From positions 1 through 64,000 of the forward strand of contig NZ_JACICC010000010.1 in assembly GCF_014195635.1 (NCBI RefSeq): a DNA stretch of 64,000 nucleotides. Direction: 5' to 3'. The stretch's first letter is position 1. The number at the start of each line of letters is the position of its first letter. Origin of the DNA: Pseudochelatococcus contaminans (GTDB lineage: Bacteria > Pseudomonadota > Alphaproteobacteria > Rhizobiales > Beijerinckiaceae). The notes below the pieces were generated by a model. That model searched no databases and had not been told where the DNA came from. It saw nothing but the letters and a program-made list of their open reading frames with translations. The position numbers and the translations under genes are program-made. This document shows positions 1 through 10,843 of this stretch, in pieces.

Positions 1-88
1 CGACCGCAGGTGCCGCTTGCGGCAGAAAATCCTTGTCTAGCGCTCGGATACAGGCGATCTTCACCTCAAACGACACGCCACTTGGGGA

Positions 89-1366
89 ATGCAGGCTGAA
101 ATGAGTTTGCCACTTCGTCTTTTTCTTAAATCCATCGTTCGACAAGGCTGTTTGTCGGTTACCTATGCCAATGGTGAAACCAGCACCTATGGCAGCGACC
201 AAGCAGGTTCCCGGATTGCCGTGGAGCTAGCTGACAAATCGCTTGAGCTCGAACTCATGCGCGATCCAGAGATGGTCCTGGGTGAAGCGTTCGCCGAGGG
301 GCGGCTGCGCGTCATCTCTGGCACAATCTACGGTTTGCTGGAGCTGCTTTTCCTCAACACCCGAAGCGACGCGGGTGGACAGCGTCTGCTTGAGGTTCTT
401 GAGCTTGCTCAACGCACTAAGGAGCGCGTGGTCAAATCGAACACAAAGCGCCGGTCGCGTCAGAACGTTGCGTTCCATTACGACCTTAGTCCGGCCCTGT
501 ATGACCTGTTTCTCGATCCGGAGCGGCAATATTCCTGCGCCTATTTCGAGTCTCCGACCATGACCCTGGAGGCTGCACAGGTTGCCAAGATGCGCCATCT
601 TGCTTCCAAGCTTGCCCTCGAACCTCGCCAGAAGGTGTTGGACATCGGTTCAGGGTGGGGCGGACTCGGAATTTATCTCGCCCGATCCGCTGGGGTGGAC
701 GTCACGGGCGTAACCCTTTCCACCGAGCAGCATGCAGAATCCAACGCCCGCGCGAAGCGCCAGGGTCTCGAACAACATGTTCGCTTCGAGCTGCAGGACT
801 ACCGGAACGTCTCGGCTCGATATGATCGCATTGTTTCTGTCGGCATGCTCGAACACGTCGGCAAGGATCAGTTCGACACCTATTTCGCTAAGGTAGCGCA
901 GGTTCTCGAAGAAGACGGCGTCGCCGTGATCCATGCGATCGGACAATTCGATGTTCCATCGCCAACCAACCCGTGGATTGAGAAGTATATCTTTCCAGGG
1001 GGCTACATTCCTTCGCTGTCGGAAATTGTTCAGTCGGTCGAACGCGCCGGCCTGATGACGACCGACATTGAGGTCCTGCGTTTACACTACGCGCAGACCC
1101 TAAGAGTATGGCGGAAGCGCTTTCTCGCCCGTCGGCATGACGCGATCCAGCTCTATGACGAGCGCTTCACAAGGCTCTGGGAGTTCTACCTCGCTGCATC
1201 GGAAATCGGCTTCCGGTATCGCGGTCTGATGGTGTTCCAGATCCAACTTGCCAAGAGGGTCGATTCCTTGCCGATCGTTCGCACTTACATGACCGAGCGG
1301 GAAGAGGAAATTCGCTGCGCCGATGAGTCTAGGGAGAACCGAGGTGAGATCAGAGCTGCTGAATGA
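89..1366 (+). CDS. Cyclopropane-fatty-acyl-phospholipid synthase family methyltransferase
   Basis: A 425-residue member of the CFA/mycolic-acid synthase family, which uses S-adenosylmethionine to methylenate or methylate unsaturated acyl chains of membrane phospholipids. The SAM-binding motif I (VLDIGSGWGG) is at about residues 183-192. The family block HYDLSPALYDLFLD is at 130-143 and QYSCAYF at 147-153. The length is close to that of bacterial Cfa proteins (about 380-420). An alternative ATG lies four codons downstream. The 3' end overlaps the next gene by 44 bp, implying co-transcription. The exact chemistry (cyclopropane ring or another methylation) cannot be decided from sequence. Confidence 0.85.
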   Translation: MQAEMSLPLRLFLKSIVRQGCLSVTYANGETSTYGSDQAGSRIAVELADKSLELELMRDPEMVLGEAFAEGRLRVISGTIYGLLELLFLNTRSDAGGQRLLEVLELAQRTKERVVKSNTKRRSRQNVAFHYDLSPALYDLFLDPERQYSCAYFESPTMTLEAAQVAKMRHLASKLALEPRQKVLDIGSGWGGLGIYLARSAGVDVTGVTLSTEQHAESNARAKRQGLEQHVRFELQDYRNVSARYDRIVSVGMLEHVGKDQFDTYFAKVAQVLEEDGVAVIHAIGQFDVPSPTNPWIEKYIFPGGYIPSLSEIVQSVERAGLMTTDIEVLRLHYAQTLRVWRKRFLARRHDAIQLYDERFTRLWEFYLAASEIGFRYRGLMVFQIQLAKRVDSLPIVRTYMTEREEEIRCADESRENRGEIRAAE

Positions 1367-1688
1367 TTTCGCGTCCCTGATGAGGCAGGAGCTGGAAGAA
1401 TTGGCTGCGCAGTCGGCCACTTCCGCTCAGTCCCGGCAGCCTGTGGAACTCGATCAGCAGAGCGTCGGGCGAATTTCGCGTGTGGACGCCATGCAGGTGC
1501 AGGCATTGGCTCAAACAGTCGAGAAGCGGAGGCAGGCTAGGGTTGCGCTGCTGCATCGGGCTCTACGGAAGATCGAAACAGGGGAATATGGCGTATGTGA
1601 AGGCTGTGAGGAGGACATTGCCGAGGGCCGTCTTCGAGTAGATCCCGCCGCGCGTCATTGTGTGAGATGTGCAGAACACGCACGGTAG
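1323..1688 (+). CDS. DksA/TraR family C4 zinc-finger protein
   Basis: A 121-residue protein with a coiled-coil-like helical N-terminal half and a C-terminal zinc finger of four cysteines at residues 92, 95, 113 and 116 (CxxC-17-CxxC), typical of DksA/TraR proteins. Such proteins enter the RNA polymerase secondary channel and modulate initiation with ppGpp, but short members of unknown role are common. The acidic DxxDxA tip of canonical DksA is not evident; the helical segment has RVDAMQVQAL instead. It starts inside the preceding methyltransferase gene, in another frame. Family assignment is firm; regulatory function is inferred. Confidence 0.8.
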   Translation: MSLGRTEVRSELLNDFASLMRQELEELAAQSATSAQSRQPVELDQQSVGRISRVDAMQVQALAQTVEKRRQARVALLHRALRKIETGEYGVCEGCEEDIAEGRLRVDPAARHCVRCAEHAR

Positions 1689-1709
1689 CCACTGCGCACG
1701 CACACCTGC

Positions 1710-1912
1710 ATAATCTGATTCAAGTACCGTTGACATTCTCCTTCACCAGGATCGACCGCGCCATGGCCGAGGAAGCCGATGCCCGTTTCTTCGACCTGCG
1801 CCATGAACCGCCAAAGCCGTGACGGCAGTTCGAGGCCCGCGTTCCGGGCGGTGATTATGAGGGCTATGTCGATTGCTATCACAATCGCAATGCGCGCAAT
1901 GCGACTTTATGA
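1710..1912 (+). pseudogene. Possible gene remnant with in-frame stop
   Basis: In the frame of the ATG at 1763 the sequence reads a protein-like stretch, MAEEADARFFDLRHEPPKP, then TGA at 1820-1822, and continues as RQFEARVPGGDYEGYVDCY to a stop at about 1910. Codon choice in both halves resembles real coding sequence, so this may be the tail of a decayed gene. The family is not recognised. The alternative is chance open frame in a leader region. The remaining bases up to the kup start hold nothing else I can support. Confidence 0.3.
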
Positions 1913-2147
1913 TGCGTACAATAAACAATGCGGCCCAACACTTTGATATACTTGATGTTAACATCGGATACCCTTGGCCGTCCACGAACCTGTCAACCGG
2001 CGAAAGGCCAGCGGCATCAAGGCGACGCAACGACAGACGCAGGTTTGACTGCGAGATCTGCCTGTCATTGGCAGGGGCATATCCTTGTGCTAAGAGCCCG
2101 GCCCTGCCTTGGGTCTTCACCAGAGGGCGCGTCTCGAAGGGTGATTG

Positions 2148-4067
2148 ATGACGGACAATAACGTTGGCGTGGCGGACAACGCAGTTTCGCAACCGGAGAA
2201 GTCCGAACTGCCCCCGCAAAAAGCGCGTGCGCTCGTGCTGGGTGCGATCGGCGTCGTTTTCGGTGACATCGGCACCAGCCCGCTCTATGCGCTGCGCGAG
2301 TCCGCCCTCGCTGCCTCGGAGGGCGGCCCGTTGCTGGACTCCGCCGTGGTCGGCGTGCTGTCGCTGATCCTGTGGACGCTGATACTCGTCGTCACGTGTA
2401 AATACGTGCTGATATTGCTGCGCGCGGACAACAAAGGCGAAGGCGGAACGCTCACGCTGGTAGCGCTGGCACAGCGCGTGATGGGCAAAGGGCGCACGCC
2501 TATCCTGCTGCTGGGCATGCTCGGCGCGGCGCTTTTCTATGGCGACGCCATCATCTCGCCGGCGATGTCCGTGCTGTCCGCAGTGGAAGGCGTGAAGCTC
2601 GCCACCCCGGCGCTGGACGACTACATCGTGCCGATCACCATGGTCATCCTGATTGTGCTGTTCGTCGCCCAGCGTTATGGCACGGCAAAGGTCGCGGCGC
2701 TGTTCGGGCCGGTCATGGTCACGTGGTTCATCGCCATCGGGCTTGCAGGCCTGTTTCATCTGTTCGACAATCTCGCCGTTTTCCGCGCATTTAACCCCTA
2801 CTACGGCGTGCTGTTTCTTTATGAACATCCGGGCATCGCCGTGATCGTGCTCGGCGCGGTATGCCTTGCGGCGACCGGGGCCGAGGCGCTTTATGCGGAC
2901 CTTGGCCACTTCGGCCGCCGGCCTATCAGCCAGGCGTGGCTGTATTTCGTGTTTCCGGCTCTGGCGCTGAATTATCTTGGCCAGGGCGCGATGCTGATGA
3001 ACCATCCCGAGGCCATCGACAACCCGTTCTTCCGCATGGTGCCGGAATGGGCGTTGCTGCCGTTCATCGTGCTGGCGACGCTGGCCACGGTCATCGCCTC
3101 GCAGGCTGGGATCACCGGGGCCTATTCGCTCACCCGGCAGGCTATCCAGCTTGGGCTGCTGCCGCGCATGGAAGTGCGCTTCACCTCGGCCGAGCATGCG
3201 GGGCAGATCTACATGCCGAAGGTCAACCGCATGCTGCTCGCGGGCGTGCTGGTGCTGGTGCTGTCGTTCCAGACGTCGAGCGCGCTATCACACGCTTATG
3301 GCATATCGGTGTTCGGCGCCATGCTGATGGATGGCCTGCTGGCCGTCATCGTCATCTGGAAGGGCTGGCGCTGGGGGTTGGCGGCAGCGCTGGCGCTGCT
3401 GCTGCCGTTCATCATCATCGACGGTGCCTTCCTCGCCGCCAACCTCGGCAAGCTCGTCTCCGGCGGCTGGGTGCCGGTGGTGCTGGCAGCGTTCCTCGTC
3501 GTCGTGATGGCGACATGGCGCAAGGGCACGGGCATCATCTTCGCCAAGACGCGCAAGAACGACGTGCCCGTGCAGGAACTGATCGGGATGCTGCGAGCCA
3601 ACCCGCCACCGCGCGTGCCGGGGCTCGCCATCTTCCTGACCAGCGACCCCGAGACCGCTCCCACCGCGCTGCTGCACAACCTCAAGCACAACAAGGTGCT
3701 GCATGAGCGCAACGTCATCCTGACCATCGAGACGGACGACCTGCCGCGCCTGACGGACAGCGAGCGTGTGTCGCTGAAGGAAATCAGCGACGATTTCTGG
3801 CTGGTCAGAATGCACTTCGGCTACATGGAATCGCCCAACATCCCCTCGGGGCTGGCGATCCTGCGCAAGCAGGGGTTCAAGTTCGACATCATGTCCACGT
3901 CGTTCTTCCTGTCGCGGCGGTCTATCCGCCCGGCGGCGCATTCGGCGATGCCCATGTGGCAGCGCCACCTGTTCATGTCGCTGGCGCGCAACGCCGCCGA
4001 CGCGACGGACTTCTTCCAGATCCCGACCGACCGCGTGGTGGAAGTGGGTACGCAGGTGAGCGTATAG
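2148..4067 (+). CDS. kup: Kup-type low-affinity potassium uptake transporter
   Basis: A 639-residue integral membrane protein of the KUP/HAK/KT family, which imports K+ with protons. The N-terminal signature [17 protein letters not shown] is followed by about a dozen hydrophobic segments and a hydrophilic C-terminal cytoplasmic domain from about residue 460. The length matches E. coli Kup (622). The ATG at 2148 is preferred over the in-frame TTG at 2145, with a GAAGGG motif just upstream. It appears monocistronic: 166 bp separate it from the next gene. Identification is secure. Confidence 0.95.
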   Translation: MTDNNVGVADNAVSQPEKSELPPQKARALVLGAIGVVFGDIGTSPLYALRESALAASEGGPLLDSAVVGVLSLILWTLILVVTCKYVLILLRADNKGEGGTLTLVALAQRVMGKGRTPILLLGMLGAALFYGDAIISPAMSVLSAVEGVKLATPALDDYIVPITMVILIVLFVAQRYGTAKVAALFGPVMVTWFIAIGLAGLFHLFDNLAVFRAFNPYYGVLFLYEHPGIAVIVLGAVCLAATGAEALYADLGHFGRRPISQAWLYFVFPALALNYLGQGAMLMNHPEAIDNPFFRMVPEWALLPFIVLATLATVIASQAGITGAYSLTRQAIQLGLLPRMEVRFTSAEHAGQIYMPKVNRMLLAGVLVLVLSFQTSSALSHAYGISVFGAMLMDGLLAVIVIWKGWRWGLAAALALLLPFIIIDGAFLAANLGKLVSGGWVPVVLAAFLVVVMATWRKGTGIIFAKTRKNDVPVQELIGMLRANPPPRVPGLAIFLTSDPETAPTALLHNLKHNKVLHERNVILTIETDDLPRLTDSERVSLKEISDDFWLVRMHFGYMESPNIPSGLAILRKQGFKFDIMSTSFFLSRRSIRPAAHSAMPMWQRHLFMSLARNAADATDFFQIPTDRVVEVGTQVSV

Positions 4068-4233
4068 CCTGTCGGAATGATGCCAAAAGCTGTGCAAAGA
4101 TGCGCCGTATCGCTTCGGCGCATCTTTCTGTCACGCGAAGTGGACAAACGAATGTTTATCGTGCGATCTGAAATCGTGCTAGAGTAGGCGGCAGCGCCTA
4201 GACCGCGAGCCAACAGATCGCAAGCCAATCGCA

Positions 4234-5649
<1,416 letters not shown>

Positions 5650-5678
5650 CCGTTCCAGCCTGAACCCAAGGAGAAGAC

Positions 5679-6848
5679 ATGGGCGCGAGAGTCAAGGAAC
5701 TGCCGCACAAACAGCAACGTTTACGACAAGCTCTCCCGCCTTTTTCCGTCGATCCAACCCAACCGGCCTTCATGACCCCAGACCAGCCAGCAGCCTCCTC
5801 CCCCGACGCCGTCGACGTTTCCCTGACGTTCGATAACAATCGCCTCGCGAGCCTCGTGTTCGGGCTGTACGATCAGAACCTCGCCCATATCGAGCGCCGC
5901 CTCGGGCTGCAGGTCACCGCCAACGGCAATCATGTCGTCATCAAGGGACCGGCCTCGGTGGCCGAGCAGGCCAAGAACGTGCTGGAAGCTCTTTACGAGC
6001 GCGTGGCATCCGGCGTGACCATCACCACCGGCGAGGTGGACGGCGCCATCGAGGAAAGCAGCTTGCAGGGCTCGCTGTTTCCGGCCGCCGCGGAGCCGGT
6101 GGCCGAGGTGCGCGAGCGCGCCCCGTCCGGCCGCGCCAACTTCGAGCATATCAGCACCCGCCGGCGCGGCAACGTCAAGGCGCGCAACGCGGCGCAGGAT
6201 GCTTACCTGCGCGCGCTGCGCCGTCACGAGCTGGTCTTCGCCGAAGGCCCCGCCGGCACGGGCAAGACGTGGCTTGCCGTCGGCCATGCCGTGCAGCTCA
6301 TGGAGCAGGGCGTGGTGGAAAAACTCATTCTGTCGCGACCGGCAGTGGAAGCAGGCGAGCGGCTTGGCTTCCTGCCGGGCGATATGAAGGAAAAGGTCGA
6401 TCCCTATCTGCGGCCGATTTACGATGCGCTTTATGATTTCATGGAAGCGCGCCACGTGGAGCGCGGCCTGTCAACGGGCGTGATCGAAATCGCGCCGCTG
6501 GCCTTCATGCGCGGGCGCACGCTCGCCAACGCCGCCGTGCTGCTCGATGAGGCCCAGAACGCCACGTCCATGCAGATGAAGATGTTCCTGACCCGTCTTG
6601 GAGAAGGGTCGCGCATGATCATCACCGGCGATCCGTCGCAGATCGACTTGCCTCCGGGCCAGAAATCCGGTCTTGTCGAGGCAACGCGCGTGCTGGAAGG
6701 CGTCGAGGGCATCGGGCATATCCGTTTCCGCGATGTCGATGTCGTCCGTCATCCGCTGGTCAGACGCATCGTCCATGCTTATGATCGCGAACATACGCGT
6801 GTGGTGGAGCAAACTGCGGCGACGCGCTCGGGGCCTTCCGCGTGGTAA
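5679..6848 (+). CDS. ybeZ: PhoH family ATPase (YbeZ-type)
   Basis: A 389-residue P-loop protein of the PhoH/YbeZ family, usually encoded beside YbeY and linked to RNA metabolism and ribosome maturation. Residues about 45-110 form a KH-like N-terminal region. Walker A (GPAGTGKT) is at about 190-197 and Walker B appears as LLDEAQNAT. The ATG at 5679 is preceded by a strong AAGGAGAAG ribosome-binding site, which favours it over the internal ATG at 5772. It lies 29 bp after miaB and 60 bp before ybeY. Confidence 0.92.
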   Translation: MGARVKELPHKQQRLRQALPPFSVDPTQPAFMTPDQPAASSPDAVDVSLTFDNNRLASLVFGLYDQNLAHIERRLGLQVTANGNHVVIKGPASVAEQAKNVLEALYERVASGVTITTGEVDGAIEESSLQGSLFPAAAEPVAEVRERAPSGRANFEHISTRRRGNVKARNAAQDAYLRALRRHELVFAEGPAGTGKTWLAVGHAVQLMEQGVVEKLILSRPAVEAGERLGFLPGDMKEKVDPYLRPIYDALYDFMEARHVERGLSTGVIEIAPLAFMRGRTLANAAVLLDEAQNATSMQMKMFLTRLGEGSRMIITGDPSQIDLPPGQKSGLVEATRVLEGVEGIGHIRFRDVDVVRHPLVRRIVHAYDREHTRVVEQTAATRSGPSAW

Positions 6849-6857
6849 ACTCGCAAA

Positions 6858-6884
6858 GCTGGTTCTTTTGAGGCTGGTTCTTTT
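6858..6884 (+). repeat. Two 12-bp direct copies, 15-bp period
   Basis: GCTGGTTCTTTT occurs at 6858-6869 and again at 6873-6884, separated by GAG, in the gap between the phoH stop and the ybeY start. It is a minimal tandem duplication with no evident function. Confidence 0.7.
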
Positions 6885-6908
6885 ATTGATCGGTGTCTGG
6901 TGGAGTTG

Positions 6909-7403
6909 ATGGCGCAAGCGTTGTCGGTCGATGTTCTCGTGCAATCCCAGCAATGGTCGGCGCTGGAAGGCGTCGAATCGCTGGTGGAGCGCGCGGCGGC
7001 CGCAGCGCTGGCACGCGGCAGCGTGCAAGTGCTGAACGGCGCTGAGCTGAGCGTGGCGCTGTCTGATGATGCCGCCGTACGGCAGCTCAACGCGCAATGG
7101 CGCGGCCTCGACAAACCTACCAACGTGCTGTCCTTCCCCGCCGCCGAGGCCGATGAGCTGGCCGACGCGCCTCACGTCGGCGATATCGTGCTGGCCTTTG
7201 AAACGGTGGCGCGCGAAGCCCGCGACGACGGCAAGACGCTCGCCGACCACACATCCCATCTCGTCATCCACGGCCTTCTGCATCTGCTCGGTTTCGACCA
7301 CGAAACCGACGCGGAGGCTGAGGCCATGGAGGCGATTGAAATCGCGGCGCTGTCCGATCTGGGCATTGCCGATCCTTATGCCGACCTCGAACTGGAGACC
7401 TGA
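6909..7403 (+). CDS. ybeY: Endoribonuclease YbeY
   Basis: A 164-residue zinc-dependent endoribonuclease involved in 16S rRNA 3' maturation and ribosome quality control. The metal-binding HxxxHxxxxxH signature is clear in HLVIHGLLHLLGFDH near the C-terminal third. The ATG at 6909 has GGTGGAG directly upstream, although the spacing is short; an in-frame GTG at 6900 is the alternative. It sits between phoH and corC, as usual for the family. Confidence 0.93.
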   Translation: MAQALSVDVLVQSQQWSALEGVESLVERAAAAALARGSVQVLNGAELSVALSDDAAVRQLNAQWRGLDKPTNVLSFPAAEADELADAPHVGDIVLAFETVAREARDDGKTLADHTSHLVIHGLLHLLGFDHETDAEAEAMEAIEIAALSDLGIADPYADLELET

Positions 7404-7410
7404 AAACGCC

Positions 7411-8520
7411 ATGAGCGACGATCGAAGTCCGCCCTCCAAATCCGACGAGTCCGGATCCGGTCGCGAGGGCGACAGTTGGATCGACCGACTACTCACCGGT
7501 CTTGGATTGCGTAACGACACCTCCGTACGCGAAGCACTTGAAGATGCGCTGGAGGAAGGCTCCACCGGAAGCGACTTCACCGCGCAGGAACGTTCGCTGT
7601 TGCAGAACGTGCTCGATGTGAACGGATTGCGCGTCGTTGATACCATGGTGCCGCGCGCGGACATCATCGCCCTTCATGAAGATGTGTCGCTGGCCGAGGC
7701 GATCCGGGCATTCCGCGACGCCGGACATTCCCGCCTGCCGGTGTATGGCGAATCCCTCGACGATCCGCGCGGCATGGTACACATCCGCGATTTCCTTGAA
7801 TTCATTGCGGAACGTGGCGGCGCGGCCTTCATCACCGCCGAAGGCGAGCTGCCGACACGGCTCGACATCGACCTTACCACCCCGCTCTCACAGGCCGCCG
7901 TTCTGCGTCCGGTTCTGTATGTGCCGCCGTCCATGCCGGTGATGGACCTGCTCGTGCGCATGCAGGCAACCCGCACCCATATGGCGCTGGTCATCGACGA
8001 ATACGGCGGAACAGACGGTCTCATTTCCATGGAAGACATCATGGAAATGCTGGTGGGCAACATCGAGGACGAGCACGACCGCGAGGAGATTCCCGAGATC
8101 ACGCAGACCGGGCCGCGCAGCTACGTCATCGACGCGCGCGCCGATCTCGACGACGTGGCTCAGGCCACCGGTTTCGACTTCGATACCATCGAGGTTTCGG
8201 AGGAAGTGGACACCATCGGCGGCCTGATCGTGACTCTGGCGGGACGCGTCCCCGAAGCTGGAGAGCGCATCGCCGGCCCGTTTGGACTGGTCTTCGATAT
8301 TCTGGATGCCGATTCCCGCCGTCTCAAGCGGTTGCGGCTGTCCCTGGGCGGGGAGGACTCCGTCGCTCCCCTTCTGGCAGCCGAGCAGCCGAAACACGAA
8401 CCTGCCGCCGTGTTCGATCTGACACGCGCCGACCGCAAGGAAGGCAAACTGCCGCCCGCCACCGAGGCAGCAGGCACGCCGGCCGCAGGTTCGCAGACTG
8501 CCATGCCGCCTGAAGCATGA
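7411..8520 (+). CDS. corC: Hemolysin/CorC family CBS-domain protein
   Basis: A 369-residue protein of the CorC/TlyC group (YbeX), with an acidic hydrophilic N-terminus, a pair of CBS domains at about residues 75-230 (MVPRADIIALHEDV at the first) and a C-terminal CorC/HlyC domain. Family members are linked to Mg2+/Co2+ handling and, for YbeX, to ribosome biogenesis. The open frame extends upstream into ybeY, but the ATG at 7411, 7 bp after the ybeY stop, is the natural start. It overlaps lnt by 4 bp (ATGA), so the two are probably translationally coupled. Confidence 0.88.
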   Translation: MSDDRSPPSKSDESGSGREGDSWIDRLLTGLGLRNDTSVREALEDALEEGSTGSDFTAQERSLLQNVLDVNGLRVVDTMVPRADIIALHEDVSLAEAIRAFRDAGHSRLPVYGESLDDPRGMVHIRDFLEFIAERGGAAFITAEGELPTRLDIDLTTPLSQAAVLRPVLYVPPSMPVMDLLVRMQATRTHMALVIDEYGGTDGLISMEDIMEMLVGNIEDEHDREEIPEITQTGPRSYVIDARADLDDVAQATGFDFDTIEVSEEVDTIGGLIVTLAGRVPEAGERIAGPFGLVFDILDADSRRLKRLRLSLGGEDSVAPLLAAEQPKHEPAAVFDLTRADRKEGKLPPATEAAGTPAAGSQTAMPPEA

Positions 8521-10196
8521 GCCAGCCCGTGGCCATGCCGTGGCCGGCGACGCGCCTTGCCGCCGCGCGTAGGGGTGTGCGCTGGTTCATCGGCTTCGCC
8601 GCCGGGGCACTTGGCGCGCTGGCCATGCCGCCCTTCGGGCTTTGGCCGGTGCTCTTTCTATCGCTGCCTGTCGCGGTCTGGCTGATCGATGCCGTCTCGC
8701 GCGATCTCTGGCTCGGCGACGCCGGAAACATCCGCCGCCGCGCATTGGCTGCTGCCGCAATCGGCTGGTGGTTCGGGTTCGGTTATTTTCTGGCCGGGTT
8801 GTGGTGGCTCGGGTCCGCATTTCTTGTCGATGCCGATGAGTTTCTGTGGGCGCTGCCGCTGGGCGTCGTCGGTCTGCCGATGGTTCTGGCGCTGTTTACC
8901 GCGCTCGGTTTCGGTGTAAGCGGCGCGCTCTGGCGTGCGGACCTCTGGCGCATACCGCTGTTCACAGCCTTGCTGGCGCTGGCGGAATGGCTGCGCGCTA
9001 CGCAGTTCACCGGCTTTCCATGGAACGCCTGGGGCATGGCGTTCGGGCAGGGCGATGTACTGGCGCAAACGGCCGCGCTTGGCGGGTTGCACTGGCTGAC
9101 GCTGTTGGTCATTTTCATCCACGCTGCCCCGGCAACGCTTGCTGACACAGGCAGTCGCGGCGCACGTCTGGCCATGCCGGCGGCAGCGGGTGTCATGCTG
9201 GTACTTGCCGCTGCCTATGGCGTCTGGCGCATTCCCGCCGATTCCATGCCGGTGCTGCCGGATGTGCGCCTGCGTATCATGCAGCCCAACATCGATGAGG
9301 CAGAGCGGGCCGATCCGGCGTTTCGCGCCTCGACCATCCAGCGTTACGCTGCCATCAGCGCACAGGAAGGGCCGAACGGGGAAAGGCTGGAAGACGCCAC
9401 GCATCTGATATGGCCGGAGTCGTCGTTTCCGTTTCTGATCGATCATACGCCCGAAGCGCTCGATGAGATCGCCGCCCTGCTTCCCGACGGCGCGGTGCTG
9501 ATTACCGGCGCGGCGCGGGCCGATGCCCCCTTGCCGGGTGAAGATCGCTACCGCTTCTTCAACGCGATCAGGGTTTATGACAGCAATGCCCTGAGTCTGG
9601 GAACCTACGACAAGGTGCATCTGGTGCCGTTCGGGGAGTATCTGCCGTTCGATGGCCTGCTGCGCTGGCTGGGCATCCGCCAGTTCGTGCACACACCGGG
9701 CGGCTTCGAGGCAGGCGAGACACGCGAACCGCTCGTCGCGCCCGGATTGCCGCCGATATCGTCGCTGATCTGTTACGAGGCGATTTTTCCCGAAGAGGCC
9801 ATTCTGCTTCCGCTGTCATCGGACAGCCGGGGACTGCTGCTCAATCTCACCAACGATGCGTGGTTCGGCCTCACGCCCGGCCCTTATCAACATTTCGCGC
9901 AATCGCGCCTGCGGGCCATCGAGCAGGGCCTGCCGCTGGTCCGTGCCGCCAACACCGGCATTTCCGGCGTGGTCGATCCGTTCGGCAGACCCGTCGCCCC
10001 TGTTCTGGCGCTGGGCACCGCCGGAATCGTCGATTCCGCCCTCCCCGAAGCGCTTGAGCCGACTGTTTTCGTGAAACTGCATGCCTTGGGCGGGCCGGTA
10101 ATGTTCTGGTTGGGCGTTTTGGCCCTGTTCGTGGCCGGAATCGCTGCGCCACGCGGGCGGCGGGTCATTCCGGGTCGCCGTGGAGACGAACGATAA
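8517..10196 (+). CDS. lnt: Apolipoprotein N-acyltransferase
   Basis: A 559-residue inner-membrane enzyme that N-acylates the amino-terminal diacylglyceryl-cysteine of lipoproteins, the last step of maturation. About six hydrophobic segments fill residues 20-245, followed by a nitrilase-fold periplasmic domain. Candidate catalytic residues are Glu in WPESSFPF, Lys in YDKVHLVPFGEYLP and Cys in SSLICYEAIFPEE, matching the E-K-C triad of Lnt. A terminal transmembrane helix follows. The ATG overlaps the corC stop by 4 bp. Confidence 0.95.
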   Translation: MSQPVAMPWPATRLAAARRGVRWFIGFAAGALGALAMPPFGLWPVLFLSLPVAVWLIDAVSRDLWLGDAGNIRRRALAAAAIGWWFGFGYFLAGLWWLGSAFLVDADEFLWALPLGVVGLPMVLALFTALGFGVSGALWRADLWRIPLFTALLALAEWLRATQFTGFPWNAWGMAFGQGDVLAQTAALGGLHWLTLLVIFIHAAPATLADTGSRGARLAMPAAAGVMLVLAAAYGVWRIPADSMPVLPDVRLRIMQPNIDEAERADPAFRASTIQRYAAISAQEGPNGERLEDATHLIWPESSFPFLIDHTPEALDEIAALLPDGAVLITGAARADAPLPGEDRYRFFNAIRVYDSNALSLGTYDKVHLVPFGEYLPFDGLLRWLGIRQFVHTPGGFEAGETREPLVAPGLPPISSLICYEAIFPEEAILLPLSSDSRGLLLNLTNDAWFGLTPGPYQHFAQSRLRAIEQGLPLVRAANTGISGVVDPFGRPVAPVLALGTAGIVDSALPEALEPTVFVKLHALGGPVMFWLGVLALFVAGIAAPRGRRVIPGRRGDER

Positions 10197-10417
10197 CTTT
10201 GCCAGATCACTTAGTTGATATAATATGGTAGAGTAGTTCGGTCACCCGCCGTGTGAATGTCACAATTTGATGACAATCACACAGCCCGGATTATTCCGGT
10301 GACGACATCAGTCGTCTCCACAAGAGGCAGGATACATCCCCCCGAAAACGCTGTACAACCATCGGGCAGACAGCTCTTCGGCGGGTATCTCGCTTCGCTC
10401 TTCTTCGAGAGGAACAT
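10197..10417 (+). promoter_or_regulatory. Promoter-bearing gap before the XRE regulator
   Basis: This 221-bp gap has an AT-rich patch with TATAATATGG at about 10218-10227 that could serve as a -10 region. It also has GTGTGAATGTCACA followed by TGACAATCACACA, an imperfect dyad near 10250-10282. No ORF or RNA gene is evident. A promoter is inferred from the separation from lnt and the composition only. Confidence 0.35.
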
Positions 10418-10843
10418 GTGACGAATAACGCGAACAAGGTCGACAGGCATGTCGGCGGCCGCGTCAAGACCCGGCGTCAACAGTTGGGCATGAGCCAGGA
10501 AAAACTGGGCAGCGCGCTCGGTATTACGTTCCAGCAGATCCAGAAATACGAAAAAGGCACGAACCGCATCAGCGCCAGCCGCCTGCAACAGATCGGCGCG
10601 GCCCTTGGTGTGCCGGCGGGATATTTTTTCGAAGGGCTGCAGGACGCGCCGTCACATGTTTCCGGCTTTGCCGAACCGGCCACGCCGGCATATACGGTCA
10701 GCACCACGCCGGCCGACGAAGGGTTGCGCCTGATGCGCGCTTTCATGCGGATCGGCGACCCTGCCGTTCGCGGTCGAATCATCGAGCTCGCCGAATCCAT
10801 AGCCGAGCCGCGCGACATCCCGTCAAATTCCGACGAGGGGTGA
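10418..10843 (+). CDS. XRE-family helix-turn-helix transcriptional regulator
   Basis: A 141-residue DNA-binding protein whose HTH_3 domain spans about residues 10-70 (SQEKLGSALGITFQQIQKYE as helices 2-3). A divergent C-terminal region ends in a short helix (GRIIELAESI). The start is GTG at 10418, preceded by GAGAGGAA; the overlapping ATG at 10416 runs straight into a stop. Close relatives upstream of metK are common in Rhizobiales, some of them symbiosis or quorum-linked regulators such as PraR. The target genes here are unknown. Confidence 0.88.
   Translation: MTNNANKVDRHVGGRVKTRRQQLGMSQEKLGSALGITFQQIQKYEKGTNRISASRLQQIGAALGVPAGYFFEGLQDAPSHVSGFAEPATPAYTVSTTPADEGLRLMRAFMRIGDPAVRGRIIELAESIAEPRDIPSNSDEG

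Noticed and set aside
1-88. Possible end of an upstream gene
   Set aside because: The short open frames at the window edge are too short and have no recognisable sequence.
1743-3197. 484-residue open frame on the minus strand across kup
   Set aside because: It is the shadow of a GC-rich gene; kup has clear family motifs in the other strand.
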